A DNA stretch of 64,000 bases from NCBI RefSeq assembly GCF_002217755.1, contig NZ_BCFL01000035.1:90607-154606 (forward strand), given 5' to 3'. The DNA comes from Streptomyces hyaluromycini (GTDB lineage: Bacteria; Actinomycetota; Actinomycetes; Streptomycetales; Streptomycetaceae). Both the position numbers and the translations under genes were made by a program. This document shows positions 17,095 to 25,671 of this stretch, in pieces. The notes under the pieces are model-generated. The model saw nothing but the letters and a program-made list of their open reading frames with translations. It had not been told where the DNA came from and did not search any database. The stretch's first letter is position 1, and every line of letters begins with the position of its first letter.

Positions 17095-18935
17095 GCGCGC
17101 GACCGATCGGTGACCATGCCCTGCTGTCCGACTGCCGCTCGGCCGCGCTGGTCACCTCCGAGGGCTCGGTGGACTGGCTGTGCCTTCCCCGCTTCGACAG
17201 CCCGGCGATTTTCGCCCGGCTCCTCGACGAGGACGCCGGCCACTGGTCCATCCGTACCGTCGGACCCGCCGACGTCAGCCGCAGCTACGTCGAGGAGACC
17301 CTCGTCCTGGAGACGACCTTCCGGGCAACTGGAGGAACGGCAGTTGTACGCGACGCGCTCGCCCTGGGACGGCGCGAGCGTGGACATGCACTCGGCGAGG
17401 CTTCCCCCGGAATTCTGCTGCGTCAGGTCACCTGCACCGAAGGACAGGTGAGCCTCGACATCGCCTACGCGCCACGCCCGGAGTTCGGGCTGATCCATCC
17501 GCTCCTGTCACCGGTCCGGGGCGGGCTTGCCGCGTACGGCGGCGCCCACGTGCTCCGGCTGTCCAGCCCCGTCGAGCTGACGGTGAGCGGTTCCACCGCG
17601 AACGGCCGGTTCAGCCTGCGGGCGTCGGACCGCCTCGGCTTCGCATTGCATGTCGGGCCGGCGTGGGGAAGCGAGCCGGTGCGCTGGCGGGCGGGGCGCG
17701 TCCGGCGGCGCCTGAACGACACCATCGAAGGCTGGCGCTCGTGGTCCCGGCAGCACCGCGGCTACGTCGGCCCCTGGCAGGACGAGGTGGCACACAGCGG
17801 ACGCGTGCTGCGGGGACTGACCTTCGCCCCTACGGGAGCCATCGTGGCAGCGGCCACCACCTCACTGCCCGAACGCCCCGGCGGCACACGCAACTGGGAC
17901 TACCGCTACACCTGGGTCCGCGACGCGAGCTTCACCCTCCAAGCACTCGGCACAGCTGCCTGCGAGAAGGAGAAGGACAAGTTCTTCGGATTTCTCGCCC
18001 GCGCTGCGGCAACCCAGCTCCACCGCGGCATGGACCTGCAGATCATGTACGGCATCGGCGGTGAACACGACCTCAGCGAGCGGCTGCTGCCCCACCTGGC
18101 CGGCTGGCGCGACAGCACCCCCGTGCGCACCGGGAACGACGCCTGGCGCCAACGCCAGCTCGACGTCTACGGCGAACTCCTCGACGCCGCCCACGAGACC
18201 CTCCCACCCGGAGAGCACCTGGACCAACCCACCCGCGCCTTCCTGGTCGAGGCGGCCGACACGGCCGCCCGTCGCTGGACCGAGCCCGACCAGGGCATCT
18301 GGGAGAGACGCGGACCGAGCAGACACTTCCTGCACTCGAAACTGATGTGCTGGGTCGCCCTGGACCGCGCCATTGCCATGGCCCCCGCGCTTCAGGCCGA
18401 CGAACGCGTACCCCACTGGCGGCATGAGCGGGACAACATCCGCCGAGCAGTCGAAGAGCGCGGCTGGAACGCCGGATTGGGGGCCTTCGCCCAGGCGTTC
18501 GGCAGTGACGAGCTGGACGCATCGGCGCTGATGCTGCCCATCGTCGGCTTCCTGCCTCCGCACGACCCGCGCGTCCTGTCGACCGTGCTGGCCATCGCCT
18601 CCCACCTCACCGACCGCAACGGCCTGGTCCGCCGCTACCTCGGCGACGAGATCGAGGAAGCGGAAGGAGCCTTCCTGCTGTGCACCTTCTGGCTCGCCCA
18701 CGCTCTCGCCCTGACCGGTCATGTCGTCCAAGCACGGCAGGTGTTCCAGACCGCCCTCGCACACGCCAACGATGTCGGCCTGCTCGCCGAGGAAACCGAC
18801 CCCGCCACGGGAGAGGCCCTCGGCAACTTCCCTCAAGCCTTCAGCCACATCGGACTCATCAACGCCGCCCGCGCCATCCGCGATGCCGGGCAGCAGCCCG
18901 CACCGCAAGGAACCGAACACCGGTCCCCGGCATGA
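17091..18935 (+). CDS. Glycoside hydrolase family 15 protein (glucoamylase/trehalase-like)
   Basis: A 614-residue GH15 enzyme of the bacterial cytosolic type (no signal peptide). The N-terminal beta-sandwich (IGDHALLSDCRSAALVTSEG; GSVDWLCLPRFDSPAIFARL) is followed by the (alpha/alpha)6 barrel with RNWDYRYTWVRDASFTLQAL (about 267-286), DQGIWERRGPSRHFLHSKLM with the probable general-acid Glu (about 403), and a late LAEE motif (about 565) holding the base. Typical activities are hydrolysis of alpha-glucans or trehalose. GTG 17091 fits the family start; an in-frame ATG at 17037 adds 18 unconserved residues and lacks a ribosome site. Confidence 0.88.
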   Translation: MSARPIGDHALLSDCRSAALVTSEGSVDWLCLPRFDSPAIFARLLDEDAGHWSIRTVGPADVSRSYVEETLVLETTFRATGGTAVVRDALALGRRERGHALGEASPGILLRQVTCTEGQVSLDIAYAPRPEFGLIHPLLSPVRGGLAAYGGAHVLRLSSPVELTVSGSTANGRFSLRASDRLGFALHVGPAWGSEPVRWRAGRVRRRLNDTIEGWRSWSRQHRGYVGPWQDEVAHSGRVLRGLTFAPTGAIVAAATTSLPERPGGTRNWDYRYTWVRDASFTLQALGTAACEKEKDKFFGFLARAAATQLHRGMDLQIMYGIGGEHDLSERLLPHLAGWRDSTPVRTGNDAWRQRQLDVYGELLDAAHETLPPGEHLDQPTRAFLVEAADTAARRWTEPDQGIWERRGPSRHFLHSKLMCWVALDRAIAMAPALQADERVPHWRHERDNIRRAVEERGWNAGLGAFAQAFGSDELDASALMLPIVGFLPPHDPRVLSTVLAIASHLTDRNGLVRRYLGDEIEEAEGAFLLCTFWLAHALALTGHVVQARQVFQTALAHANDVGLLAEETDPATGEALGNFPQAFSHIGLINAARAIRDAGQQPAPQGTEHRSPA

Positions 18936-19189
18936 ATCGACGACGGCCGCGTGTACGCCGTCAGGGGGCGGACCAGCGCGGATGACTCATCCTGCGCGCC
19001 CGTCTCCCTAGACGGTACGTAGGTGCCGGTCGTGGGCCCGGGCCTCGCAGACAACCGGGACACTGGCCCACCGACGCCGAGAATGAGACGGTCGAACGAC
19101 CGACGGGGCTGACGTGGCCGCTCCCTGAGGGCACAACGAATCGGCCGGAGTGCCTGATTGTCAATCCCCGGGTTTCGTAGAGACGTTGG

Positions 19190-19745
19190 TTATGCGGCCC
19201 GGCCTTCCTGATCGGTCCGGGCTCGCGCTTCCTGGATGATCCGTCGCACCAGGTCAGGAGCGGTCTTCCGCTTGCTGGGGCGGGTGAGCGAGCGGCGTCG
19301 GCGAGGCGGCTTGCGGCCCTGCAGGCCGAACTCGGCCATGATCTCGGCGACGGTGTTCTGCGACACCTGCCAGCCCTCCTCCCACAGATCCAGTGTGATC
19401 CTCGGCGAGCCGTACGTCTTGCCCGAGCGGTCAAAGAAGCAGCGGATCCTCTCGGTCAGCTCTGCGCGTCTGATCTCGCGTTTCGTCGGCTCGGACGGTC
19501 TGCGGCGCCACTTGTAAAACCACGCCTCCGACACGCCGAGCGCCCGGCAGGCGATGCGATACGGAATGTTCTCCTCGGTCTTGCAGTCGCTGATCGCCCC
19601 GACCACGGCGGCCGGGTCCGCCGCAGCTACTTCACCCACAAGACCATGCAGCGTTTGAGCACGTCACGCTCCATGGCCAGCTCCTTGTTGTCCTTCTTGA
19701 GCTGAGCGTTCTCCCGCCGCAGCCGCGCGAGCTCCGCGCGGGTCA
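19190..19745 (-). pseudogene. IS3-family transposase remnant (OrfA tail and OrfB head)
   Basis: At 19627-19745 the OrfA C-terminus remains (LARLRRENAQLKKDNKELAM, then ERDVLKRCMVLWVK). An overlapping frame, 19190-19639, is the OrfB N-terminus with its HTH_21 region (CRALGVSEAWFYKWRRRPSE; YGSPRITLDLWEEGWQVSQN). The DDE catalytic core is absent and the sequence after PDLVRRI is foreign, so the element is dead. Its left junction with a dehydrogenase fragment at about 19745 marks an old insertion. Confidence 0.8.
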
Positions 19746-20070
19746 GCCATTCGTTCCTGCCCAGGCACCGGGCGGCGTGGCTGAGGGTTCGGGTGATGTC
19801 CGCCAGCGGGAGGTTCTGGCTGACCCCGGCGTAGACGGAACCGGCCGGGGCGTTCAGGGCCAGGACGTACAACTCGGCGATGTCGTCGACTTGGACCAGC
19901 GCCCAGTGGTGGGAGCCGTCCCCGATGCAGGGCACGGCGCAGGCGCCCCGGTTCGACGAAGAACGGCTGCGTCAGGCCGCCGGAGCGGCCGTAGATCAGC
20001 CCTGGGTTCACCACCACACGGTGCTTCCGGGTAGTGGCCCGGGCCAGGACGCCCTTTTCGTTCTTCAGTC
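19745..20070 (-). pseudogene. NAD-dependent epimerase/dehydratase (SDR) fragment
   Basis: Two overlapping minus-strand frames give the second half of an extended SDR: VVVNPGLIYGRSGGLTQPFF (about 20010-19950), then, after a frameshift near 19935, IGDGSHHWALVQVDDIAELY and VYAGVSQNLPLADITRTLSH. The catalytic YxxxK part and Rossmann loop are missing, and the end is cut by the IS3 remnant (GRNEWL joins TRAELARLRR). Not functional. Confidence 0.7.
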
Positions 20071-20149
20071 GCCAGGCGGTGATGCGCGGCGGGCTCAGCG
20101 GGCGTCCTCGCCGACGCCTCCGTCGGCGTCGTCATACGCCTCGCAAGTG

Positions 20150-20318
20150 GCCGAGTCGTCGGGGGCATCCGCCACCCGTGCTGATCGAGGCCGCCCGGCA
20201 CGCCGAGCTGCTGGTCGTCGGCAGCCATGGGCATGGTGCGTTCGCCGGGATGCTCCTGGAGCCGGTCAGCCGGCACTGTGTGCAGCATGCCGTCTGCGCG
20301 GTTCTGGTGGCCCGCTGA
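20150..20318 (+). pseudogene. Universal stress protein (UspA-like), C-terminal fragment
   Basis: Fifty-odd residues ending at TGA 20318 match the UspA C-terminus: RRGHPPPVLIEAARHAELLV and VGSHGHGAFAGMLLEPVSRH, the second being the G-2X-G-9X-G nucleotide-binding signature. The N-terminal half is absent. The fragment lies next to the SDR and IS3 debris. Confidence 0.7.
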
Positions 20319-20326
20319 TTCGTGGG

Positions 20327-21721
20327 TCAGTCGGCTTCGGCGTGCGCCTCGACGTCCTCGATGCCGGTGGGCCGTCCCGCCTGCGTCCATCGGGCGTACA
20401 AGCCACCGGCGATGAGCAGGGCCGCGGCCAGGGACAGCATGGGCCAGCCGCGCAGCAGGTTCACCGCGAGGGTGAAAGCGACGGCCACGGCGGCCAGGCC
20501 GTTCAGCCAGGCCAGGGCCGTCTTCCGCTCCTGGCGGGCAAAGCGGGCCATGGCGACGAGGCCGACCAGGAAGCTGACGAAGACAGCGACGGCGTAGAAC
20601 AGGACGAGTTCCTGCTCCTGACCGGCCGCGGCGACGATGATCAGGGCGGCGGCGGCCAGGTACACCACCACGGACCAGTACGGGGTGTGGTGCCGGTTGG
20701 ACCGGCCGAGGACCGGCGGCAGCACTCCGGGCCGGTCGGCCGTCCCCGCCAGTGCCTTCAGCAGCCCCGGGCCGGCCTGGAAGGAGGAGCTGGCGGCGGC
20801 GAGCAGCAGCAGGGCGCTGGTCAGCTGGAAGGCGTCGTAGAGCCGGCCCGGTCCCGCGGCGGCGTGTGCGATGTCGGCGATCTGGGTGGAGTCGGCGCCG
20901 GGAATGCCGACGTGCAGCTGTACGGCGAGGGCGGTCAGGGCCAGGGTCAGGCCGCCGACGATGATCAGCAGGAGCGCGAGCGTGCCCCGGCCGAAGCGGC
21001 GGCGGTGTGTGTCGTCGAGCTGGCCGAGCTGCGCGATGGCGGTCGAGGGCGCCTCGATCCCGGTGGCCAGCGCCATCGCGACCGGGAAGGCCAGGACGAC
21101 GGCGAGTACGGCGGGCCGGCCGGGGTCGGCCGTGGCGGGGGCCTGCCCGGTGGCATGGGGCGAGGCGAAGCCCAGGACGAGTACCGCGACGGAGATGAGC
21201 ACGAACGCCACGGTCATGACGGCGAACAGCAGCCGCCCGCCGTGCCCGAACCAGGTCAGTCCCGCCACGACCAGGAGCAGCAGGAGCGCGAGCGGGATCC
21301 GGATCGGGGCCAGGCCCGGGAACAGGGCGATGACCGCGCTGGCCGCGGCCGCGATCGAGATGCCGATGGTCAGGACGAAGTCCACGACCAGTGCACCGAT
21401 GGGCAGGAACGTCCAGCGGGCGCCGAAAGCCCGCCCGGCCGCGGCCGCCGCGCCGCCGCCCTTGGGGAAACGCCGTACGAGCTGCCAGTAGTTCGCGGTG
21501 ACGACCACGACGAGCCCGATGACCAGACTCATCGTGGGCAGCAGCAGCGCGAGGTCGCCGTGCAGGGCGCGCAGGGCGGCCTCGATGGCGTACGCAACCG
21601 AGGAGACCGGGTCGGCGATCACCGCGAAGGCGAACGCGAAGAAGAGCACTGAACGGCGGGGTGTGCGCATGCCCGTGGACACGGGCGCGGAGGTGGCGGC
21701 AGCCGCCTTGGAGAGGGTCAC
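20327..21721 (-). CDS. APC-superfamily amino-acid/polyamine permease
   Basis: A 464-residue polytopic membrane protein with about 12 hydrophobic segments. The first helix contains the broken segment typical of APC transporters (AVIADPVSSVAYAIEAALRA), followed by VVVVTANYWQLVRRFPKGGG and the loop ATGIEAPSTAIAQLGQLDD. The substrate is not evident. GTG 21721 was chosen for AGGAAGG at 7 nt; an in-frame ATG at 21793 lacks this. No partner gene lies next to it. Confidence 0.85.
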   Translation of the reverse strand: MTLSKAAAATSAPVSTGMRTPRRSVLFFAFAFAVIADPVSSVAYAIEAALRALHGDLALLLPTMSLVIGLVVVVTANYWQLVRRFPKGGGAAAAAGRAFGARWTFLPIGALVVDFVLTIGISIAAAASAVIALFPGLAPIRIPLALLLLLVVAGLTWFGHGGRLLFAVMTVAFVLISVAVLVLGFASPHATGQAPATADPGRPAVLAVVLAFPVAMALATGIEAPSTAIAQLGQLDDTHRRRFGRGTLALLLIIVGGLTLALTALAVQLHVGIPGADSTQIADIAHAAAGPGRLYDAFQLTSALLLLAAASSSFQAGPGLLKALAGTADRPGVLPPVLGRSNRHHTPYWSVVVYLAAAALIIVAAAGQEQELVLFYAVAVFVSFLVGLVAMARFARQERKTALAWLNGLAAVAVAFTLAVNLLRGWPMLSLAAALLIAGGLYARWTQAGRPTGIEDVEAHAEAD

Positions 21722-21793
21722 GCGAAGACCTTCCTGGACGTCCTGACGGACGGATCTCGTTGAGGACACTTCGCCGACCAGACTTCCCGGCAC

Positions 21794-22264
21794 ACCACCG
21801 TCAAAGTTACGTCAACGACCCGGTAGTGAAGTGTTAGGGGATCGTCAAGATTTCCGCTCGCTGTGCTCGCGGCGGCAGAAGCAGGGCTCTCGACCGGCCT
21901 GCGCTTCGGTGCCGGTTTCGCCGGCTTCCTTGCGACGCTGGAGGTGGGTGCGGGCCTCGGGGTGGTGGCTTGAGCGAAGGCGATGCGATGCAGGGCTGCG
22001 TTGTCGGCCGGTCACCACCCAGTTGTGGTGCGCGCCGTGATCATCGGTCGAGGGGTCCCGAAAGAAGCAGAGGACGCGGCCCGTTGATCCTCTCGGTGGT
22101 TCCGTGCGCGTTGAATGCCGAACACGGGGGAATGCGCCGACGCACGCAGTGGTCAGGACGGCGACGGGCGGAGTCCCGCGGAAGTTGTGCGTGCCCCGTG
22201 GCCGCAAGACGTCCCTGTTCCGTAAGGCGGTCAGACGTTCCATGGCGGCCTTCCTCCGGGTGGG
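21794..22264. other. Intergenic stretch with a decayed IS110-like transposase tail
   Basis: On the minus strand about 22030-21860, NAALHRIAFAQ in one frame and SSHHPEARTHLQRRKEAGE in the next resemble the C-terminus of an IS110-family transposase with a frameshift. The rest holds no gene that I can support. Near 22221-22238, CGTAAGGCGGTCAGACG is a weak match to the repeats before 27621. Confidence 0.4.
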
Positions 22265-23410
22265 ATGGAAGGCATGAGATCGCGCTCCTTTCCGCCCGTG
22301 TTCAAGGGCAGACTGCACGATGCCCGCACGGCGACCTCGATCGGGCGGTGGCTCGGCCTGGCGTTCGCGGTGTGCTTCTGCACCGGTTTGATCAGTCATT
22401 TCATGCAGCACCCGCCGGGATGGCTGGCCAACGAGCTGCCGAGCCGCCCGGTGTGGGGTTACCGGTTCACGCAGGGGCTCCACGTCGCTTCCGGTATCGC
22501 GGCGATCCCTTTGCTGCTCGCCAAGTTGTGGACGGTGTATCCCCGCTTGTTCGAGTGGCCCCCGGTGCGCTCGGTGCGGCACGCCTTGGAACGGGTGTCG
22601 GTAGCCGTCCTGGTCGCGGCGGCCCTCTTCGAGCTGGCGACCGGCCTGCTGAACACCGCCCAGTGGTACCCGTGGACCTTCCCCTTCGTGCAAGTGCACT
22701 ACGCCGTGGCCTGGCTGCTGGTAGGAGCGCTGGTACTGCACATCGCGGTCAAGGCACCCGAGATCGCGGCACACTGGAGTCGTCGCTCGCCGGGCACGCT
22801 GGCCCTTCCGGCCGAGGACGGCCCCGATCGACGCTCCCTGCTCGCGGCGGTGGCAGCGGCGGTCGGCGCCGTCACCGTGACCACGGTGGGGCAGTCCTTC
22901 ACCCCGTTGAAGGACCTCACCCTCCTCGCACCCCGCCACCCCGACCATGGTCCCGAGGGCCTGCCGGTCAACCGGACCGCCGCCGCGGCCGGCGTCGGCC
23001 TGATCCCCGCCGAGCGCTACCGCCTGGCCGTCGCCGGACCGCAGCCCTACACACTCACCTTGGATGAGTTGCGCGCACTGCCCCAGCACGAGGTCGAGCT
23101 GCCGATCGCCTGCGTGGAGGGCTGGAGCAAGTCGGCGCACTGGACGGGCGTGCGCGTCGTGGACCTGCTGGAGCGGGTGGGAGCCCCGGTCCATGCGCGG
23201 GTACGAGTGGTGTCGTTGCAGACCCGGGGCGGTTACCGGGTCTCCGAGATGGGTCACGAGCACGCCCGGGACCCGCTGACCCTGCTCGCACTTCGGCTGA
23301 ACGGTGAGGAGCTGTCGCCCGACCACGGATACCCGGTGCGCCTGATCGCTCCGAACCGTCCGGGCGTACTGCAGACCAAGTGGGTCGGCCGACTGGAGGT
23401 GCTGTCATGA
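22265..23410 (+). CDS. Membrane cytochrome-b / molybdopterin oxidoreductase fusion protein (second copy)
   Basis: A 381-residue paralogue of 14216-15652 with a shorter N-terminus. The membrane domain has the same signature (QGLHVASGIAAIPLLLAKLW, LFEWPPVRSVRHALERVSVA) and candidate haem His residues in FVQVHYAVAW and LVLHIAVK. The molybdopterin domain contains ELPIACVEGWS (Cys about 282). The first helices resemble a cytochrome b561 fold. Two in-frame ATGs (22265, 22274) are possible; the first has GGGTGGG just upstream. The stop overlaps the next gene (ATGA). Confidence 0.85.
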   Translation: MEGMRSRSFPPVFKGRLHDARTATSIGRWLGLAFAVCFCTGLISHFMQHPPGWLANELPSRPVWGYRFTQGLHVASGIAAIPLLLAKLWTVYPRLFEWPPVRSVRHALERVSVAVLVAAALFELATGLLNTAQWYPWTFPFVQVHYAVAWLLVGALVLHIAVKAPEIAAHWSRRSPGTLALPAEDGPDRRSLLAAVAAAVGAVTVTTVGQSFTPLKDLTLLAPRHPDHGPEGLPVNRTAAAAGVGLIPAERYRLAVAGPQPYTLTLDELRALPQHEVELPIACVEGWSKSAHWTGVRVVDLLERVGAPVHARVRVVSLQTRGGYRVSEMGHEHARDPLTLLALRLNGEELSPDHGYPVRLIAPNRPGVLQTKWVGRLEVLS

Positions 23411-23817
23411 GGGCCAAGGTGCTGCGACTGCTGGCCGGCGCGGCCGGGCTGGCGCTGATGGGTGTCGGCGCGTCCCTGCTGCTGGACGTGCAGGACCTGA
23501 TGGGTGTGGCGGAGTGGCTCGGCGGGGCGGTCGTGTTGCACGACGCGCTGATCGCGCCGTTGGTGCTGCTCGTCGGGCTGGTGCTGGTCCGTGGTGGGGT
23601 GCGGGGGCCGATCCGTGGGGCGCTGCTCGTGGCGGGCGCCCTGACCGCGGTGGCGCTGCCGGTGCTGCTGCGGCCGGGGCCGCGGGCCAACTCGACGGTG
23701 CTGCCGCTCGACTACCCGCGCAACTGGTTGCTGACCCTGGTGGGCGTGGCTACGGTCACGGCCCTGCTGGTGGTGGCGAAGGAGGTCCGTCGCAGCCGAC
23801 GGCGTCCACCTTCGTAA
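23407..23817 (+). CDS. Small membrane protein, paralogue of the 15655-16158 product
   Basis: A 136-residue protein with four hydrophobic segments (LLAGAAGLALMGVGASLLL; WLGGAVVLHDALIAPLVLLV). It shares the LHDxxxxPL motif and place behind a cytochrome/Mo fusion gene with 15655-16158. ATG 23407 overlaps the upstream stop, so the two are translationally coupled. A structural or assembly role in the oxidoreductase complex is inferred. Confidence 0.8.
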   Translation: MRAKVLRLLAGAAGLALMGVGASLLLDVQDLMGVAEWLGGAVVLHDALIAPLVLLVGLVLVRGGVRGPIRGALLVAGALTAVALPVLLRPGPRANSTVLPLDYPRNWLLTLVGVATVTALLVVAKEVRRSRRRPPS

Positions 23818-23824
23818 CGATGGC

Positions 23825-23843
23825 GTCTTACGGGTGTCTTACG
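23825..23843. promoter_or_regulatory. Direct repeat CTTACG, possible response-regulator box
   Basis: GTCTTACGGGTGTCTTACGC holds two CTTACG copies 12 bp apart, about 55 nt before ATG 23894. The same hexamer core is found in the repeats at 24473 and 27536 (complement CGTAAG/TGTAAG). Tandem half-sites about one helical turn apart suit OmpR-type regulators. Confidence 0.4.
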
Positions 23844-23893
23844 CACCTTCGGCACGGGCCACGCCCGGCTCAGGGCATTCCTACGTTGGCGCC

Positions 23894-24487
23894 ATGCGAA
23901 CTCTTCGTACAGTGGCCCTCGTAATGGCGCCGCCCCTGCTTCTGGCTGTGGCGGGCCTGGTCCACCCGCGGCATCTCACGGCGTCGACGGCCGCTCATTG
24001 GGCGGCGCTGCATGTCGCCCTGCTGCCCGTCTTCCCTCTGTTGGCGCTCGGCCTGCTGGTGCCGCTGTGGGGCAGACCGGCGCGTGACCTCGACGGCGCA
24101 CTCACCGTGGTGACCTGGGCCGGGTGTCTTGGTTACGCGGCCTACTACTCAGGGCTGGACGCGGTGGCCGGTATCTCTGCCGGGACGGTGGCGAGCCATG
24201 GGGTGCATGGGGCGGTGGGGTGGCTGTTCTCGACCGGTGACGAGTTGGGCCGGGCAGGGGTGTACGCGCTGACGCTCGCCGCTCTCGCCGCCGGCGCGGT
24301 ACTGCTGTGGCGCCACGGCGTCCGGGTGCTGCCCGGTGCCGTGCTGGTGCTGGGGGCATGCTGGTCGTTCCTCGACAGCCACATCTTCTGGCCCCGCGGC
24401 GTGTTCACCATGCTCGCGTTCGCCGTGGGCTTCGGTCTGCTGACCGTCGCGGCGTCCGGCAGGTCCGGAAGGCTTACGAACTCCTGA
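23894..24487 (+). CDS. Polytopic membrane protein of unknown function
   Basis: A 197-residue protein with six hydrophobic stretches (VALVMAPPLLLAVAGLVHPR, VALLPVFPLLALGLLVPLW, VYALTLAALAAGAVLLW, VFTMLAFAVGFGLLTVAA). Charged residues are sparse and no catalytic motif stands out. ATG 23894 (MRTLRTVALVM) starts the first helix; an upstream extension to 23834 would be an unlikely leader. It may be leaderless or controlled through the CTTACG repeat. Confidence 0.75.
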   Translation: MRTLRTVALVMAPPLLLAVAGLVHPRHLTASTAAHWAALHVALLPVFPLLALGLLVPLWGRPARDLDGALTVVTWAGCLGYAAYYSGLDAVAGISAGTVASHGVHGAVGWLFSTGDELGRAGVYALTLAALAAGAVLLWRHGVRVLPGAVLVLGACWSFLDSHIFWPRGVFTMLAFAVGFGLLTVAASGRSGRLTNS

Positions 24488-24490
24488 CGG
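24473..24490. promoter_or_regulatory. Possible response-regulator box before the epimerase gene
   Basis: CTTACGAACTCCTGACGG closely matches the complement of the two repeats at 27536-27583 (CTTACRGATCTCTGACGTC). It overlaps the 3' end of the preceding gene, 50 nt before ATG 24540. Confidence 0.45.
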
Positions 24491-24539
24491 ATTCCCGTCC
24501 CGGCATCCGCACTCGCACAGCCAGGCTTAGCGTCGGGGC

Positions 24540-25592
24540 ATGTTGATTCTGGTCACCGGAGGTGCGGGCTTCATCGGCTCGCACATCGTCAGCGCTTTCA
24601 CCGGCGCCGGGCACGAGGTACGCGTGCTCGACGCGCTCCTGCCCGCCGCCCACCGTACGCCGCCGCCCGTCCCCGATGGTGTCGACTGGCGCCACGCGGA
24701 TGTGCGCGACAGGGGAGCGGTGGTGGACGCTCTGCGGGGCGTGGACGCTGTCTGCCATCAGGCGGCGATGGTCGGGCTCGGCAAGGACTTCGCGGACGCG
24801 CCCGACTACGTCGGCAGCAATGACCTCGGCACGGCCGTACTGCTGGCAGGCATGGCTGCGGCCGGGGTACGCCGGCTGGTGCTGGCGAGTTCCATGGTGG
24901 TCTACGGCGAGGGCCGCTACGAGTGTGCTCAGCACGGCGTCGTACGGCCGGGGCCGCGACGGATCGCCGAGTTGGACGCGGGCCGTTTCGAACCACCGTG
25001 CCCACACTGCGGTGAGCCCCTGTCCGCCGGCCTGGTGGGGGAGGACGCGCCGACCGATCCGCGCAACGTCTACGCGGCTACCAAGCTCGCTCAGGAGCAC
25101 CTGGCCGCGGCATGGGCGCGGGCGACCGGTGGACGGGTGGCGGCGCTTCGCTACCACAATGTGTACGGGCCGGGCATGCCGCGCGACACCCCCTACGCGG
25201 GAGTCGCCTCCCTGTTCCGGTCCGCGCTGGCGCGCGGCGAGGCACCTCGTGTGTTCGAGGACGGCGGTCAGCGCCGGGACTTCGTCCACGTCCGGGATGT
25301 CGCAGGGGCCAACCTCGCGGCCCTGGATGGGCTGCCCGCTCTGCCGGAGGGCGTCCTGCGGGCGTACAACGTCGGCAGCGGCGACCCGCACACGGTGGGG
25401 GAGATGGCCGCCGCCCTGGCCGCGGCACACGGCGGCGATGCACCCGTCGTCACCGGGGAGTACCGGCTCGGCGACGTCCGCCACATCACCGCCTCTTCGC
25501 ACAGGCTGTGTGACGAGCTGGGCTGGAAACCGGTGGTGGGTTTCGCCGAGGGAATGACGGAGTTCGCGAAGGCCCCGCTGCGGGCGGGCTGA
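24540..25592 (+). CDS. NAD-dependent sugar-nucleotide epimerase/dehydratase (extended SDR)
   Basis: A 350-residue extended SDR. The NAD-binding loop is VTGGAGFIGSHIV (5-17), the catalytic block VYAATKLAQEHLAAA carries Tyr-x3-Lys (about 181), and the substrate region is RRDFVHVRDVAGANL (about 248). A CPHCGEPLSAG insertion near 159 resembles a zinc knuckle seen in some nucleotide-sugar 4-epimerases. It most likely acts on a UDP- or dTDP-sugar that feeds the glycosyltransferases downstream; the exact sugar cannot be told. No ribosome site precedes ATG 24540, so the message may be leaderless. Confidence 0.85.
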   Translation: MLILVTGGAGFIGSHIVSAFTGAGHEVRVLDALLPAAHRTPPPVPDGVDWRHADVRDRGAVVDALRGVDAVCHQAAMVGLGKDFADAPDYVGSNDLGTAVLLAGMAAAGVRRLVLASSMVVYGEGRYECAQHGVVRPGPRRIAELDAGRFEPPCPHCGEPLSAGLVGEDAPTDPRNVYAATKLAQEHLAAAWARATGGRVAALRYHNVYGPGMPRDTPYAGVASLFRSALARGEAPRVFEDGGQRRDFVHVRDVAGANLAALDGLPALPEGVLRAYNVGSGDPHTVGEMAAALAAAHGGDAPVVTGEYRLGDVRHITASSHRLCDELGWKPVVGFAEGMTEFAKAPLRAG

Positions 25593-25610
25593 GCCCTCCC
25601 CGGTGACAAC

Positions 25611-25656
25611 CCGGAAGGGCCGTCCCTGTACCTCCACAGCGATGGCCCTTCTCCGG
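25611..25656. terminator. Hairpin between convergent epimerase and kinase genes
   Basis: GAAGGGCC (25614-25621) pairs with GGCCCTTC (25644-25651), and flanking CCGG/CCGG extends the stem with a bulge. It lies between two convergent genes and can stop transcription from both sides. Confidence 0.5.
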
Positions 25657-25671
25657 ACCGGAAACGGGGGT

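Noticed and set aside
19880..21652. 590-codon plus-strand frame
   Set aside because: Antisense of the permease; low-complexity Gly/Asp/Gln/Arg composition.
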